Shown here: in pieces, positions 23,850 to 34,639 of the stretch | Layout of the letters: each line of letters begins with the position of its first letter | Numbering within the stretch: position 1 is the first letter of the stretch | Assembly: GCA_015178975.1 (NCBI GenBank) | Contig: WHVD01000174.1 | Span: forward strand, 1-64,000 | Direction of reading: 5' to 3' | DNA: 64,000 nucleotides | DNA from: Hysterangium stoloniferum | Taxonomy: Eukaryota; Basidiomycota; Agaricomycetes; Hysterangiales; Hysterangiaceae | Notes under the pieces: model-generated | Seen by the model: the letters and a program-made list of their open reading frames with translations, nothing else | What the model was told of the DNA's origin: nothing | Databases searched by the model: none | Program-made: the position numbers and the translations under genes

Positions 23850-25160
23850 ACCTAACTAATGGCCGTGGCTACTCAAACGGGTGGGCAATTTCCTATCTAT
23901 TGGTTTACCAGGCCAATTGGCCCTAACTGCTCAGTTCATGGTACCATGGACTCAGAAAAAAACCTGGCCTTTTTCTGCTATCCAGAAGCACACAGGTCTT
24001 ATATGGGACCTGCATCCCAAAATGGTAGCAGTCCCAGCTGAAAACCCCGAGGCAACCATGGAGTTGATTCGCCAGTGGAGCACATTCACGCCAAATATTG
24101 CAGAGGTTGCATGGGAAGCTGGTTCATGTCTCGTCCATTTTCCCATGGATCCGGGCATTTCTATGCTCGATTTCAACATTAGCAAACAGTTTCCATTCAC
24201 AACCAGCAAAATTGATCCTTCATGCGGCGATTTTAGCAGATCTTTCATGGATACAATATGTTTTGAGACACCTACCGAACGAGCTACCAGTCTTTCAACG
24301 TGGTTGACATCGGCTGGTAGCACATCCTTTGGGCTAGGCGTGGTAGTGGACGACCACTAGGCCATATGGAAATGAGCACCCGGCTTCAGAGTGGGTGCAC
24401 GGTTCCCATGTGACATTGGCCGTATGGAAATGAACACCCGGCTTCAGAGTGGGCACGGTATAAGTTGTGGTGGTAGAGATTGGCTTAAAGATGACACTGC
24501 AGCTGGGAATATTTCGAAGCCAGCACCCATGACAGCCAATGTTCCAGGCGCAGTCGGACAATAGCAGAGCCATAGCAGTAATGAACAAGGGCTGGTCTCA
24601 CAGTAAAGAGACAAACAAGATCTTGAAAGAGATTCACAAACTAATGACGATAAACCGGATACAGTTGAGGACTGAATATGTCGCCTCAAGGGACAACATA
24701 GCGGGCGCCCTATTTCAAGGTTGCATTTCCGACTTCCTCCCGAACGCGCCAAGATGAGCATTCCCGGGCACCCGGAACATCGGATTCAATCATGGTAGCA
24801 CAGTTCCTAGTCACTTCACCATATGTCGCACAGAGATCTTCCTTTTGTCATTTTCACCTCCTTTCAGCCCTTAGGCCGCCTGGCAGAGCAGACAAAAGGT
24901 TGTCCAAAGTGACGAGGTGTCAGCACTCTACCACCAGCAACAATCGGGCACCCAGTGCTGAACTTGATGGCATCCATTGCCTCAGAGTCATCCCTGTGTA
25001 AAGCATGTGGTTATGACGGGCTGGTTTGCGTAAATTCCATACTTTCTGCGACATTTCTCAATTCCAAAGCTAGAATATCTGCCGGCATCCTTCAAATTGT
25101 TGCATTCCTTTGCATTGTGGGTGGCAGCAGATCCCTCATGTGTCGGAGATGATCTGACTT
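23850..25160 (+). pseudogene. RT C-terminus, RNase H and recombinase relic, unit 2
   Basis: The longest copy. Frames give IWDLHPKMVAVPAE, LHGKLVHVSSIFPWIRAFL, STSFGLGVVVDDHW (as a relic with a stop), then QSDNSRAIAVMNKGWSHSKE and LRTEYVASRDNIAGALFQG, and finally recombinase-like sequence to 25160. This order (RT thumb, RNase H, recombinase) is that of DIRS/Ngaro-class elements of basidiomycetes. The RNase H frame runs straight across the point where units 1 and 3 are deleted (24662), so unit 2 looks ancestral. A ~52-bp direct duplication (TATGGAAATGA...GAGTGGG) lies at 24364-24460. Confidence 0.65.
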
Positions 25161-25809
25161 TGGAGCATCCAAGGAAGTAATCGGGATCGAAGAAAGTCCC
25201 CTGGAGCGGAATGACAAGATGTCGGCACGGGATACGGCTAACAATTCGAATCAGGGAACTATCCAAGATTGGCATTGGTAGTGGCGATGACGATGACGGT
25301 GACGATGATAGTGGTGGCAGTGTTGCCGGCAAGAACTTAAAGAACAAAGTTCGCGAGGTCGGGTTCATATGGCGTTAGAATGGTGGAGTACAGCTATAGA
25401 GCGGCGGCGAATCTTTGAAAGATACCCCGGGAATCCAAGAATTCGATCAGTCGGATTTCATTCCCCAGGTCCGACGATGACGCACTGCATCGGTGTCAAA
25501 GATTGAGAATAGATCAGATGAGCGCTGGTACCAAAGAGTAGATGAACAAACCTTGGCACCAATGCAAGTGAGAATTCAGTTAATAGATGTAGATTCCTTC
25601 GCTGCCAGAGACAACACCGCGATTGATGCCAATCGGAATGACATTGACAAAGGCGACGTGAATGGCCGTGTGGATGTGAATATGAATGTCGGTCGAAGGG
25701 ATGGGAATGTGCAACGACGTAACATGCAAGATGCAATGTCGTGGAAATCCCTTCCTCGGTGCTAATTGGAAACCCGTGTCAATGGTAACGCTAGTCCCGT
25801 ACTAAGTCC

Positions 25810-25940
25810 AATGTAAGGAATCCAATATAGATGAAAATCCAATGTAGATGAAAATCCAATGCAGATGAAAATCCAATGCAGATGAAGATTCAATGTAGAC
25901 GAAGATCCAATGTAGACGAAAATCCTATGCAGTCGAAAAT
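25810..25940. repeat. 16-bp minisatellite, unit 3 (about 8 copies)
   Basis: Third occurrence of the block, with GCAGATG variants among the copies. The repeats are contiguous with no unique spacers, so this is not a CRISPR array. Confidence 0.85.
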
Positions 25941-27899
25941 CCCATACAGTCGACTGCCAAACCAGATGTCCTGCCTTTCCATCCGAATATCGTATGGTCG
26001 TAGACCACGCCATGAAGAAAGAGTACACCGGGCCGTTGTATATACAAAATAGTTTGAGGTTGCATTTGAAACTGAGGCTGATGCGGTTGAAATTGAGACT
26101 CAAAAACTGAGAATGTGGTCGTATCTGTGTATGTTCTTGGGCTTGTGCATGACCTTGGTGTGTTTCCGGTCGCACTTGAACACCAAATTGGCCTTGAACA
26201 TGAAGCGTGAGCTTAAGATCAAGACTCTTGAACTCAGAATGGATGCTTACTTTGCACTGCGCTTGACCTTGCGGCCAAGTCTGGAATTGCGTCTGCATAT
26301 GCGCCCGGTCACCCTGCACCTGCAAACGCAAACGCAAACAGCAGTCCAGATTGAGCTTCCTAATCTCCGAATCTGGACCATGCATCCTACTCACACATGT
26401 CCACCGCCCCCGCCCCCACCCCCACTTCCACTCTACTCTGCCTTGATGCTGAAGCAGGCGCAATACTCCTTACACTGGCACCGCTTGGGGATTGATGATG
26501 ATGATGTTGACTTTGATCATGTTACCTCGCTTGACCCTGCCGCGGCGCCTGAGCTTGTTACGCAGTGGCAGCTTGGGCCTGTTCAGCCGCAGAGATAGAA
26601 AGCAAGAGGGTCGGTCCGGGTCGAGGTTGCGCGTGGAATTGCGACTACGAGGGTTTAGAAGGGAGTTTTGGCGAAGGGCTATGTGATGAATGCTATCATT
26701 GTCGTAGGAAGTGTGGTTGAGATTGAGATTGAGCGTGCAATTTGTGTGGCGGTTGGCGTTGAGACTGCAGTTGTGGCGATAGAGCTGCGACTGCGACTGT
26801 GGTTGGATCTGCAACGCCTCCCCCGCCCCAGCCTCCAAGGCCATCTGAAACGAAAACTCCGTACAAATAGCAAAACGGCTGCAATTGCACATCATTAATG
26901 AAACGGGTGTGAAGACATCGATTCAGGATTGGAATTGGAATTGGGATGGGAAGACTGCTGTATGCGGGTACACAGCTGACACCGATGCACCACCACAAAA
27001 CACCCCAAGAATGGCGCCAATAGCGTGCGGGATATCCCATTAGACCATGACCCTGCCGCCTTTGCTGCTGCTGCTGCAAACATGAAGTCCCCGCCTCCGG
27101 ATCACAATGCCTCCTCACCTCCCCTCCGTACCAAACATAAGCCATCTCACGCATTCCGGGATCATAACACCAACGCTTGCGCTCGATGTTGGCGTATAAT
27201 CTCCGAATTCATATCTATCCAGTGAGGGACGGGAAGTAAATGGGCGGTGAGATGGCAACGGTGTTGAAGCGCTCGTTGTTGTGCTAGTATTGAAGGCCAT
27301 GGAGATGTTCATGTTACTACCGCTGCTGGTATATACTTGGGGATTTGGAGCTGGAGCGGATTCGAACTTGGAGTTGAAGGTGTTTGTATCTGATCCTGAG
27401 CCTGCGGCGGCGACCGTGCATATTCGCCAAAGGAAAAGCCGTCTTCACCATCATCGGGGATGAGGGACCGAGTGAAAGCAGGAGCGTGTGCTTAGTATTG
27501 CTGAAGTTGAGCGTAGGCTTGCAATTGTACGAAGCGGTGTGCAACTTGGAATTTTTTAAATCAGCCTATTATCATTTAGCGTATGGATTACAGTTGATTC
27601 CTTCATAATCCATGCGTTCCGTGGACACTCCAGGGGATAGGTCACGGGGTACAAGAGAGTACGAGTAGCCTGGAAACGAACTTTGATACCAAAATCCTAT
27701 GGGTTTTAAGGGAGTGGTTATCAAGGTTAATAAAGAGTCCACTGTATGCATGACCTGACTAAGATTGGCTGTCGCTAGACGCATGATCGTCTCGGTTCCT
27801 GCATGCCATGTTACAGTGATGGAAATTTTTATAAATCTATCTGTTTGAATATCCCCTTTGTGCATTTATCGCTCGCGTTATACAACTCCAGTTTACCAG

Positions 27900-28430
27900 A
27901 GTTGAGGACTGAACATGTTGCCTCAAGGGACAACATAGCGGGCGCCCTATGTCAAGGTTACACTTCTGACTTCCTCGCGAACGCGAAGAGACATGCCAAG
28001 ACGAGTGTTCCCGGGCACCCAGAACATCAGATTCAATCATGGTAGCACAGATCCTAGTCACTGCACCATATGTCTCACAGAGATCTTCCTCTAGTCATTT
28101 TCACCTCCTTTCAGCCCTTAGGCTGCCTGGTAGAGCAGACAAAAGGTTGTCCAAAGTGACGCGGTGTCAGCACTCTACCACCAGCAACAATCGGGCACCC
28201 AGTGCTGAACTTGATGGCATCCATTGCCTCAGAGTCATCCCTGTGTAAAGCATGTGGTTATGACGGGCTGGTTTGCGTAAATTCCATACTTTCTGCGACA
28301 TTTCTCAATTCCAAAGGTAGAACATCTGCCGGCATCCTTCAAATTGTTGCATTCCTTTGCACTGTGTGTGGCAGCAGATCCCTCATGTGTCGGAGATGAT
28401 CTGACTGCCGGAACACCTTTCAAAACCATT
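27900..28430 (+). pseudogene. RNase H end and recombinase relic, unit 3
   Basis: Same content and deletion as unit 1: LRTEHVASRDNIAGALCQG followed by recombinase-like fragments. The identical deletion in units 1 and 3 suggests they share a deleted parent or were homogenised by gene conversion. Confidence 0.5.
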
Positions 28431-28717
28431 GACGGTGGAAGCGAAAGAAGTCAGCGGCGGCAGAATTGCAGTAGGTTGAAGAGGGACCGAATACGCGGGA
28501 TCCAAGAAAGTACAGAGCATCCAAGGAAGTAATCGGGATCGAAGAAAGTCCCCTGGAGCGGAATGACAAGATGTCGGCACGGGATACGGCTAACAATTCG
28601 AATCAGGGAACTATCCAAGATTGGCATCGGTAGTGGCGATACGATGACGGTGACAGTGACGGTGATAGTGGTGGCAGTGTTGCCGGCAAGAACTTAACAC
28701 GCAAAGTTCGCGAAGTC

Positions 28718-29640
28718 GAGCCTTATCTCTGACGACCCTGAACGCACAACGGCGTCTGAGGCGATTTATGGCGGTACGGTTTTCGGTTAGTCCAATATTT
28801 CGAGCAAAAGATTCAATTCGAGCAAAGATTCAACCTTCGTGCGCGGAAGAGCTTTCGTGAAGAGATCGGCTGGATTGTCGTTAGTGGAGACATATGCAAT
28901 ATGCATGCATTGTTTAGACACCCGAATAATGTATATCAATGTGTTTCATTCGTTCATTCGTGCACGGAATTCATCATTTTAGCGATAGCGATCGCCGAAT
29001 GGTTGTCGCAATAAAGCGAGAGTAGTCAAGTGAGCGGGCGAGCAATTTCTGCAACCAACGCGCATATCCATAATGCTTCCTTAGTTCCGCGGGCTGCTGC
29101 AATATAATCGGCTTTGGTGCTTGATAACATGATAATTAGTTGTTTCTTGGAACTCCAGGACACAGCGCCCCCCTCGATCGTGAAGATTTAGCCGGAGAAT
29201 GAATGGCGGCGTTCCTTTGAAGCCCAGTCCGCGTCGGTATAGCCTTCTATACCATTTCCCTCCGCACCTTGTCCCTCCCGAAGTACTAATCAAAGATGTA
29301 TAGTTGTTTAATGCCTGGAGGTACCAGAAAACTCTTTTGAGGGCTTCCCAATGAGGTCGTCCAGGGTTCTGCATGAATTGCGAGAGCAGCGATACTGCAA
29401 ATGCGATATTGGGGCGCGTGCCAAGTGCAGAGGACATGAGTAATCCCATCGATTCGCGGTAGGGCCCGTTACGCATCTCTTCGTACTGTCGAGGCGTGCT
29501 CGGTATCTGTGTCATGGATAGGTGTTTGGTGAGGGTCGAGCGGGGTGGATAACGGTTTCGCATCTTGCAAACCGAATCGTGCTATAATGTTGTCAACGTA
29601 CGTACGTTTTGAAAATGAATTATTCGTGAGGTGCGATCTC
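28718..29640 (-). pseudogene. Ty1/copia RT-RNase H fragment
   Basis: Minus-strand frames contain TYVDNIIARFGLQDAKPLST, then ALGTRPNIAFAVSLLSQFMQ and NPGRPHWEALKRVFWYLQ. These are the conserved end of copia reverse transcriptase and the linker to RNase H; decayed RNase H continues toward 28790 in several frames. No LTRs are visible. The left junction interrupts the tandem-unit sequence at 28717 and the right one meets a host gene fragment near 29650. Confidence 0.85.
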
Positions 29641-29654
29641 GCTCGGCCTCTATG

Positions 29655-29930
29655 CCTAAAAAGGTCACTCACATACGCTGACTTGGCTATTACAGCTCTC
29701 ATAGACACTTCCTAGGTCGAATCACACCATATTGATGTGAGGGTTGATTCGGATCGAGCGTCACGGGATGAGTTTATTTGGAAGTAGAGTACGCCAATCG
29801 AACACTTGAATGTAGGGTCACGGTCGATGGCTTGCTGGTAGACTTCGTAGGCTTTATCGTATTTTTGGCCTTGCATGTAGGTGCAGCCAAGCGGATACCA
29901 GGATTGGGCGTCACCTGAATCTTAAAAGGA
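29655..29930 (-). pseudogene. CYC8: Fragment of Cyc8/Ssn6 corepressor (TPR exon)
   Basis: Minus strand reads AQSWYPLGCTYMQGQKYDKA, YEVYQQAIDRDPTF, CSIGVLYFQINSSRDA and, after a frame change, RINPHINMV-stop-FDLGSVYESCNSQ. These blocks match the tetratricopeptide repeats of the general transcriptional corepressor Cyc8/Ssn6 (partner of Tup1), which has CSIGVLYYQI and NPYISEVWYDLGTLYE in the same places. A TGG-to-TGA stop, loss of ~10 residues and isolation between unrelated sequences show it is a dead fragment of a normally single-copy essential-type gene. Confidence 0.8.
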
Positions 29931-30221
29931 GACGTGTTGAAGCAAGGGGGAGGCTTATTAACACTACGGTTTATTAATTCTAATAACTGCTGACGTCTTT
30001 ATTAGATATTCTTATTTCACCTATGCTTTGGTTATAAATACTGAGGAATACTCTGTGCGTAAATCGGAATTCCCGAAGTATTAGTCGGCGAGATCGTAAT
30101 ATTGCCAAAGGAAATTCAATACAAATAGTTGGTATAGTGCGACATGAGTGACAATTTATAGAATTGTACTCAGCACTTTCGTTCTGATGGGAATGATACT
30201 GCATATCGCAAGTTTGGCATC

Positions 30222-30891
30222 CTAGTACCTGAGCCCGCCGTAATAAAAATCATCGGGGTACTTCGTTCCCTTCAATATCTCAAACGGCCCACTAGTGTTG
30301 TCTAGAGGACTGGAGCACCTGCCCTTCCTCCCAATTGTCGTATATCGGCACATTTTCTGGTTATAAATCCACTGTATTTCGATAGCTTCTATGTCCTCCC
30401 TATTGTTGTTCTCGTCATAAAATTCGACCCTGAGGCCTTCCAAAAGGGTTAGTATCTCTGTGACCTTTTTGCCGATAACAATAGCATCGGATGACCTGAA
30501 GAAACCGTCGCGCACAGAAAGGCATCGCAGATTGGGAAATTTGTATAACTGGCTGAGCTAGAACGCAAGTGTTCGTCAAAGGAAACAGATCACAAGTTAT
30601 TACCAGCATACGTACAAATTGGTCTAAATCAACCCTCTTCCTATCTGGGAACATGATACTTAAGTCCAAAACCTGAAGATTCGGCAGCACGTTCAGTTCC
30701 GTCAACAAGGAATAGGACCTCATCGATATTTCCAAAATAACTAATTCGGTCATGTGCGAGAGCAGGTCACACCATCTTGCATTTATTGCGGCGGTGAGGT
30801 GGCGAAGCTGTCTACCGAAGTCAACGGGCCAAAGGTCTAATATCTCGGTTTCACACGGCCATATACTACCCACCTGTGCCCTCTGTCTCAC
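30222..30891 (-). pseudogene. LRR-type (F-box-like) protein, C-terminal part
   Basis: Two minus-strand exons. The first (30891-30604) reads RQLRHLTAAINARWCDLLSH, VILEISMRSYSLL and LPNLQVLDLSIMFPDRKR. A 55-nt intron (30603-30549) joins in frame to LYKFPNLRCLSVRDGFF...GLRVEFYDENN and a stop at 30222. The alternating leucine pattern and layout resemble the many basidiomycete F-box/LRR proteins, but the F-box end is absent: upstream sequence changes at about 30890 to repeat sequence. It is therefore 5'-truncated. 29931-30221 holds nothing recognisable. Confidence 0.55.
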
Positions 30892-31115
30892 ATTCTATTT
30901 CTCTGTCTCACTTCTGTATCTGTCTCACCTTCTGTCTCTGTCATGGTCTCTTCATATCCACAGTATCTGTCTCTGGCTGCTCTCCCTCTATCTCCTTTAT
31001 CAGCCTTACTCTCCTATATCTCCATCTCTGCACCCTAGCTCTGTCATAGTAGTCATGTAGCTCAAAGTTCCTTTGTCTCCCATCTACAACTAAGAGTTAT
31101 CAGTGGCTCTTGTCC
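30890..31115. repeat. Interspersed repeat, inverted copy at 57130-57400
   Basis: The stretch containing CTACAACTAAGAGTTATCAG and CTGTCATAGTAGTCATGTAG is the reverse complement of 57130-57400. The homology ends sharply near 31115. It may be the end of an unknown transposon. From 31116 to 32083 I see no gene or element ends. Confidence 0.6.
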
Positions 31116-32083
31116 TTCATCTCATATGCCATTTTAGCAACAGCAGATGGATTTTTATCTTTATCTAAATAAAAGATAATTCATATATGAAATAATGGCA
31201 CAGTGACAAGAACTAGCCATCAAAGTCATAATCTGGGTGAAGCCAAGGGGAATCAAGGCCATTGCTAACCAAATACCCATACCACTTCTCAATGCAGTGT
31301 AATTGTCTTCTTCTTCAGATATCCTGCTTGTAATTGAAACTGGACAAGGTTCAGCCCACATTTTCCACTGATTTTGCTCTCACCACTTTGCTTTATACAC
31401 ACCATAGGCCAACATTCATTACATCTCTTCAATGATGATAATGGCTTCTTTATTCCACCAACTCAGTCTAGCATGAGGATGGATCCATTCTACTAAGAGA
31501 TTTAAGAAAGCAGGAGTGAGTCAAAGCTCAAGCATACAGTTACCCTCATCTAAAAGTTCACTTGAATCATTAAATCTTAGCATATTCCAGATCCATGAAT
31601 GGACATGATGTCAGTCACCAAGAACAGCAAATGGACTGGAGGTAGCTGTAGGGTCATTTTCATCTGAGATTGGGCCTTTAACATCATCAGCTGATAGAAT
31701 CTTAAATCAGGACAGGTAGTAGGAGCTGTTGCTCATGCTGGGTTCCAGACAAAGTAGCATCTGGCATGTTTGATGGTAGGCATCAGCTGGCTTATTGATT
31801 TTCTTTGTGATACTGTTGAATTGTGCATATATTTGTGTGCTTGGTTGCTGACCAGACATGTTGGTGTGTTTGAAATGATATCCACCTGAACAGTATCACA
31901 GCTATTTCCAAAGCTGATCAAGGTTTGCATTTGTTTGGGCAAATTGGAGAATCATCTCTGTTGGAATCAAACTATTAGCACAGATTAGAGATCTCATTTC
32001 TTGAGGGATTGATGATGGGAGATGTAGTGCCAGGACATCATTAATGGAATTACCAGATTCATTATTATTGAATAGATGGAGGG

Positions 32084-32262
32084 TGTTAAGTTGTGTGCCG
32101 GGAGGTCAGAAATCTGACAGAGTCCAAATGGAAGGATGTGGCTTCAGCTTGTGTGCTGTGCCCTCACAAAGTTACTGTCAGTTGTCCTTAAATTTCAAAC
32201 ATGCGAGAACTTAACTATCGGGGACCGTTGGGTTGTGACAGGGTTGTGACACAGTCATAACA
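32084..32262 (-). repeat. Family B LTR, internally deleted
   Basis: Begins TGTTAAG and ends CATAACA with the family B terminal sequences, including GCTTCAGCTTGTGTGCTG and GGGACCGTTGGGTTGTGAC, but most of the ~720-bp LTR is missing. Orientation follows the polypurine evidence at 38349. No clear target duplication. Confidence 0.65.
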
Positions 32263-32452
32263 ATGGGTTTCTGAGACTTGGAGAATACAAACTAGGATGA
32301 AAGGACATAACATATTCAGACATATGGGGCATACCAATGGGACATAAGGAAATAGCCCCAAAAGGAAATCTGGTATCCGATGGATATCCGAGAATGGGGG
32401 GTGATGTCAGGTGGTTTGGAGGTTGTTCAGGATTCCGAGCACAGGTTGTAAC
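32263..32452 (-). repeat. Probable start of another LTR with adjacent polypurine tract
   Basis: On the minus strand TGTTACAACCTG begins at 32452, directly preceded by AAATGGGGAGGTAC, the same polypurine layout as at 38349. This indicates a third minus-oriented gypsy element whose internal sequence lies to the right (32453-32650) and was interrupted by the next LTR. Confidence 0.5.
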
Positions 32453-33599
32453 AGTACCTCCCCATTTGGCTGAGTTCCCAAGGAGGCCAAAAAAAGTGTT
32501 GAAGAATAAGGTGAAAGCAAGAAGGTTGGAAGGGGACAGGATTTGGCAAGGTGCCAGAAAGGGTTTGGAAAGGGTTTGGAAAGTCAAGATCAAGACAAGG
32601 TCAGGACAAGGCCATAGTCATATTTGGATACTTGAATGTATATTCAAACCTGTTACGACTGTGTCGCAACCCGACGGTCCCCGAGGTTATTGCCACCTAT
32701 TGACGTTTCAAGTTATTGATCAAGCCATCACATCAGAAACTGTCGGTCACCCGACGCTGATATATGCTTTCACAGCAATCAAACCCCATTTATGCCCCTG
32801 TCAAATTATACTCGTACTATCTCGTTATACTCTAATATGTCCCTTTTTATTGTGATGATCCATTCTACATATGCTACATATGTTTCACATATGCCCATAT
32901 ATACTTGTAACCTGTGGACTATTTCCTTTTCTTGTAATTCTGCTCTTGGTTAAATCACGGCCTCTGAACTTATTGTAACCTTCCAGTTTCTAGTCAAGTT
33001 TATTTGTCAGTAACATTTCCGCTCCTCCCTTAGTTAGTATTTTCTAGATGCCAATAATTTGTATATGAATCCACTGTAGTTGTAGATACTAGGCAATAGA
33101 GAGTATTTGCAACTAATGTATATTAGCATTTTTTGATCTGATATTATGTTGGATAATATTGGCGTCTGTGGTACCTAGTATTCAACATTAGTTGTAGCAT
33201 AATCATGTCTGTCATGCAGTCAAGACCATTGAGAAAAACACTCTCCAGGTGACAGAAGACCCTCATTGCCAGTACTATTGCCAATGTTTTTATCCAACAT
33301 TGCACAGCACAGCCTCTCACTGCATCACCCATTTTGTTCCCCACCATCCAACTCTAACTTCATGATGCAGCCAATGTTGCAACTCTTGCAACCATTTCTG
33401 CACTACCCAAGCAATGACCTCGGCCAGATCAGGGAGGAGAGAGGATTACTGTGGACTATCTGAACAGGCTTGGGCGGTAGGCTTGGGCGGTTGGGGTGTC
33501 TTTGGGCATTCAGGTGCGTATGGATATATTTTGATTTGATGACCATTGCTAACATATTTATATAGATTCACAGCAGATGAGCTCATACATTGAGCCAAA

Positions 33600-34486
33600 T
33601 CCTTGAGATCCCAGATCCCCTTATCAATCCTAACTGCAACAAAGCCACTGCTGTCTAGGCATTCACACTTCTTTGTGCACGATTGTGTAGCCCAGAGGAC
33701 CAGTGGGCTCTATCTGCCAAATATAACTTGTCGCAGGATGTCATCTCTGATCTCATCAACTCCACAGCGAAATTTCTCAACAACCGGTGGGATCATCTAC
33801 TAGACTGGGATACAGAAGGGGTTGTCAACCCAGATCATCTTCAAGAATATGCCAAAGCCATTCATAACTTTGGAGCACCCACATCTACAATATTCAGCTT
33901 CATCGATTGCACAATCCGTCCCACCTGTCGACCAGGCGAATTTCAGGAGCTTGTGTACACTGGCTACAAGAAGTGCCATGGCATGAAGTTCCAAGGCATT
34001 GTAGCCCCCAATGGGCTAATGGTACATCTCAGCGGACCATTTCATGCCCCTCAAAATGATGTGGGAGTTCTAGCTGAGAGCGGGCTCCTAGCGATGTTAG
34101 AGCAGAAGGCGATCCAACCAGGATTGACTTTAGATGACCCCCCTGAGTGCTGATACTTTCAGATCTATGGAGATTCGGCGTATGGCACAAGTCCAGTCAT
34201 GGTGAGCTCATACACTGCAGTTGCACCACTCTCTGAAGAACAGCGTGCATGGAACATGGCAATGGGTAGGGTGCACATTTCAGTGGAGCATGGATTTGGC
34301 CTTGTCCTTCAGAACTGGCCATTTCTCAATTCAGTTGCAAAGCAGAAGATATTGGGGACACAGTGTGGAACAATGTATTGCATTGGTGTCCTATTGTGCA
34401 ATGCCCATGCATGTCTCACTCCAAATCAAACATCTATTCGTTATGGTTGCATGCCGCCAACTGTAGATATATATTTTCATGATTAA
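33600..34486 (+). pseudogene. Harbinger DDE transposase
   Basis: A single plus frame with two in-frame stops (near 33657 and at 34151). It contains LCARLCSPEDQWALSAKYN, a helix-rich N-terminus, the first catalytic D in FSFIDCTIRPTCRP, the second in IYGDSAYG, and the E in VHISVEHGFG, giving the DDE triad of DDE_Tnp_4 transposases. Cuts and joins element ends. The stops fit C-to-T or G-to-A changes. The 5' end of the coding region before 33600 is not resolved. Confidence 0.8.
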
Positions 34487-34639
34487 TTTTACTCTGTTGT
34501 ATTCCATTGTATTCCTCACAATAAAACAAGTTTCTTTTATCTTTTTTGTATACAAAATATTGTTGAGAAAACTGACTATGATAAAATCACAAGAAAATGG
34601 AGAAAAACAAACATCCCAACAAACCCTGTCTCAACACAT

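Larger units (their letters stand above)
17830..28717. repeat. Tandem array of three 3.1-4.2 kb units
   Basis: The marker GGGAACTATCCAAGATTGGC occurs at about 18005, 21085, 25254 and 28605, giving units of 3080, 4169 and 3351 bp plus a partial fourth. Each unit carries the same ordered blocks: an ACAGATGCAGATTCCT block, a 16-bp minisatellite, a low-complexity stretch with Gln/Asn/Ser-rich minus frames, a block with TTGCAATTGTACGAAGCGG, and a plus-strand RNase H/recombinase relic. The middle unit has ~1.05 kb (23613-24662) missing from the others. The array ends at 28717, where copia sequence begins. The many open frames here are mostly low-complexity artefacts. Confidence 0.9.

Noticed and set aside
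18576..25940. Short regular repeats resembling a CRISPR array
   Set aside because: The 16-bp units are contiguous without unique spacers, the genome is eukaryotic (spliced genes, LTR elements) and no cas genes exist.
18546..27154. Many 60-250 codon frames in the tandem units
   Set aside because: Most are low-complexity, shift frame between equivalent units and lack domains, so I did not list them as genes.
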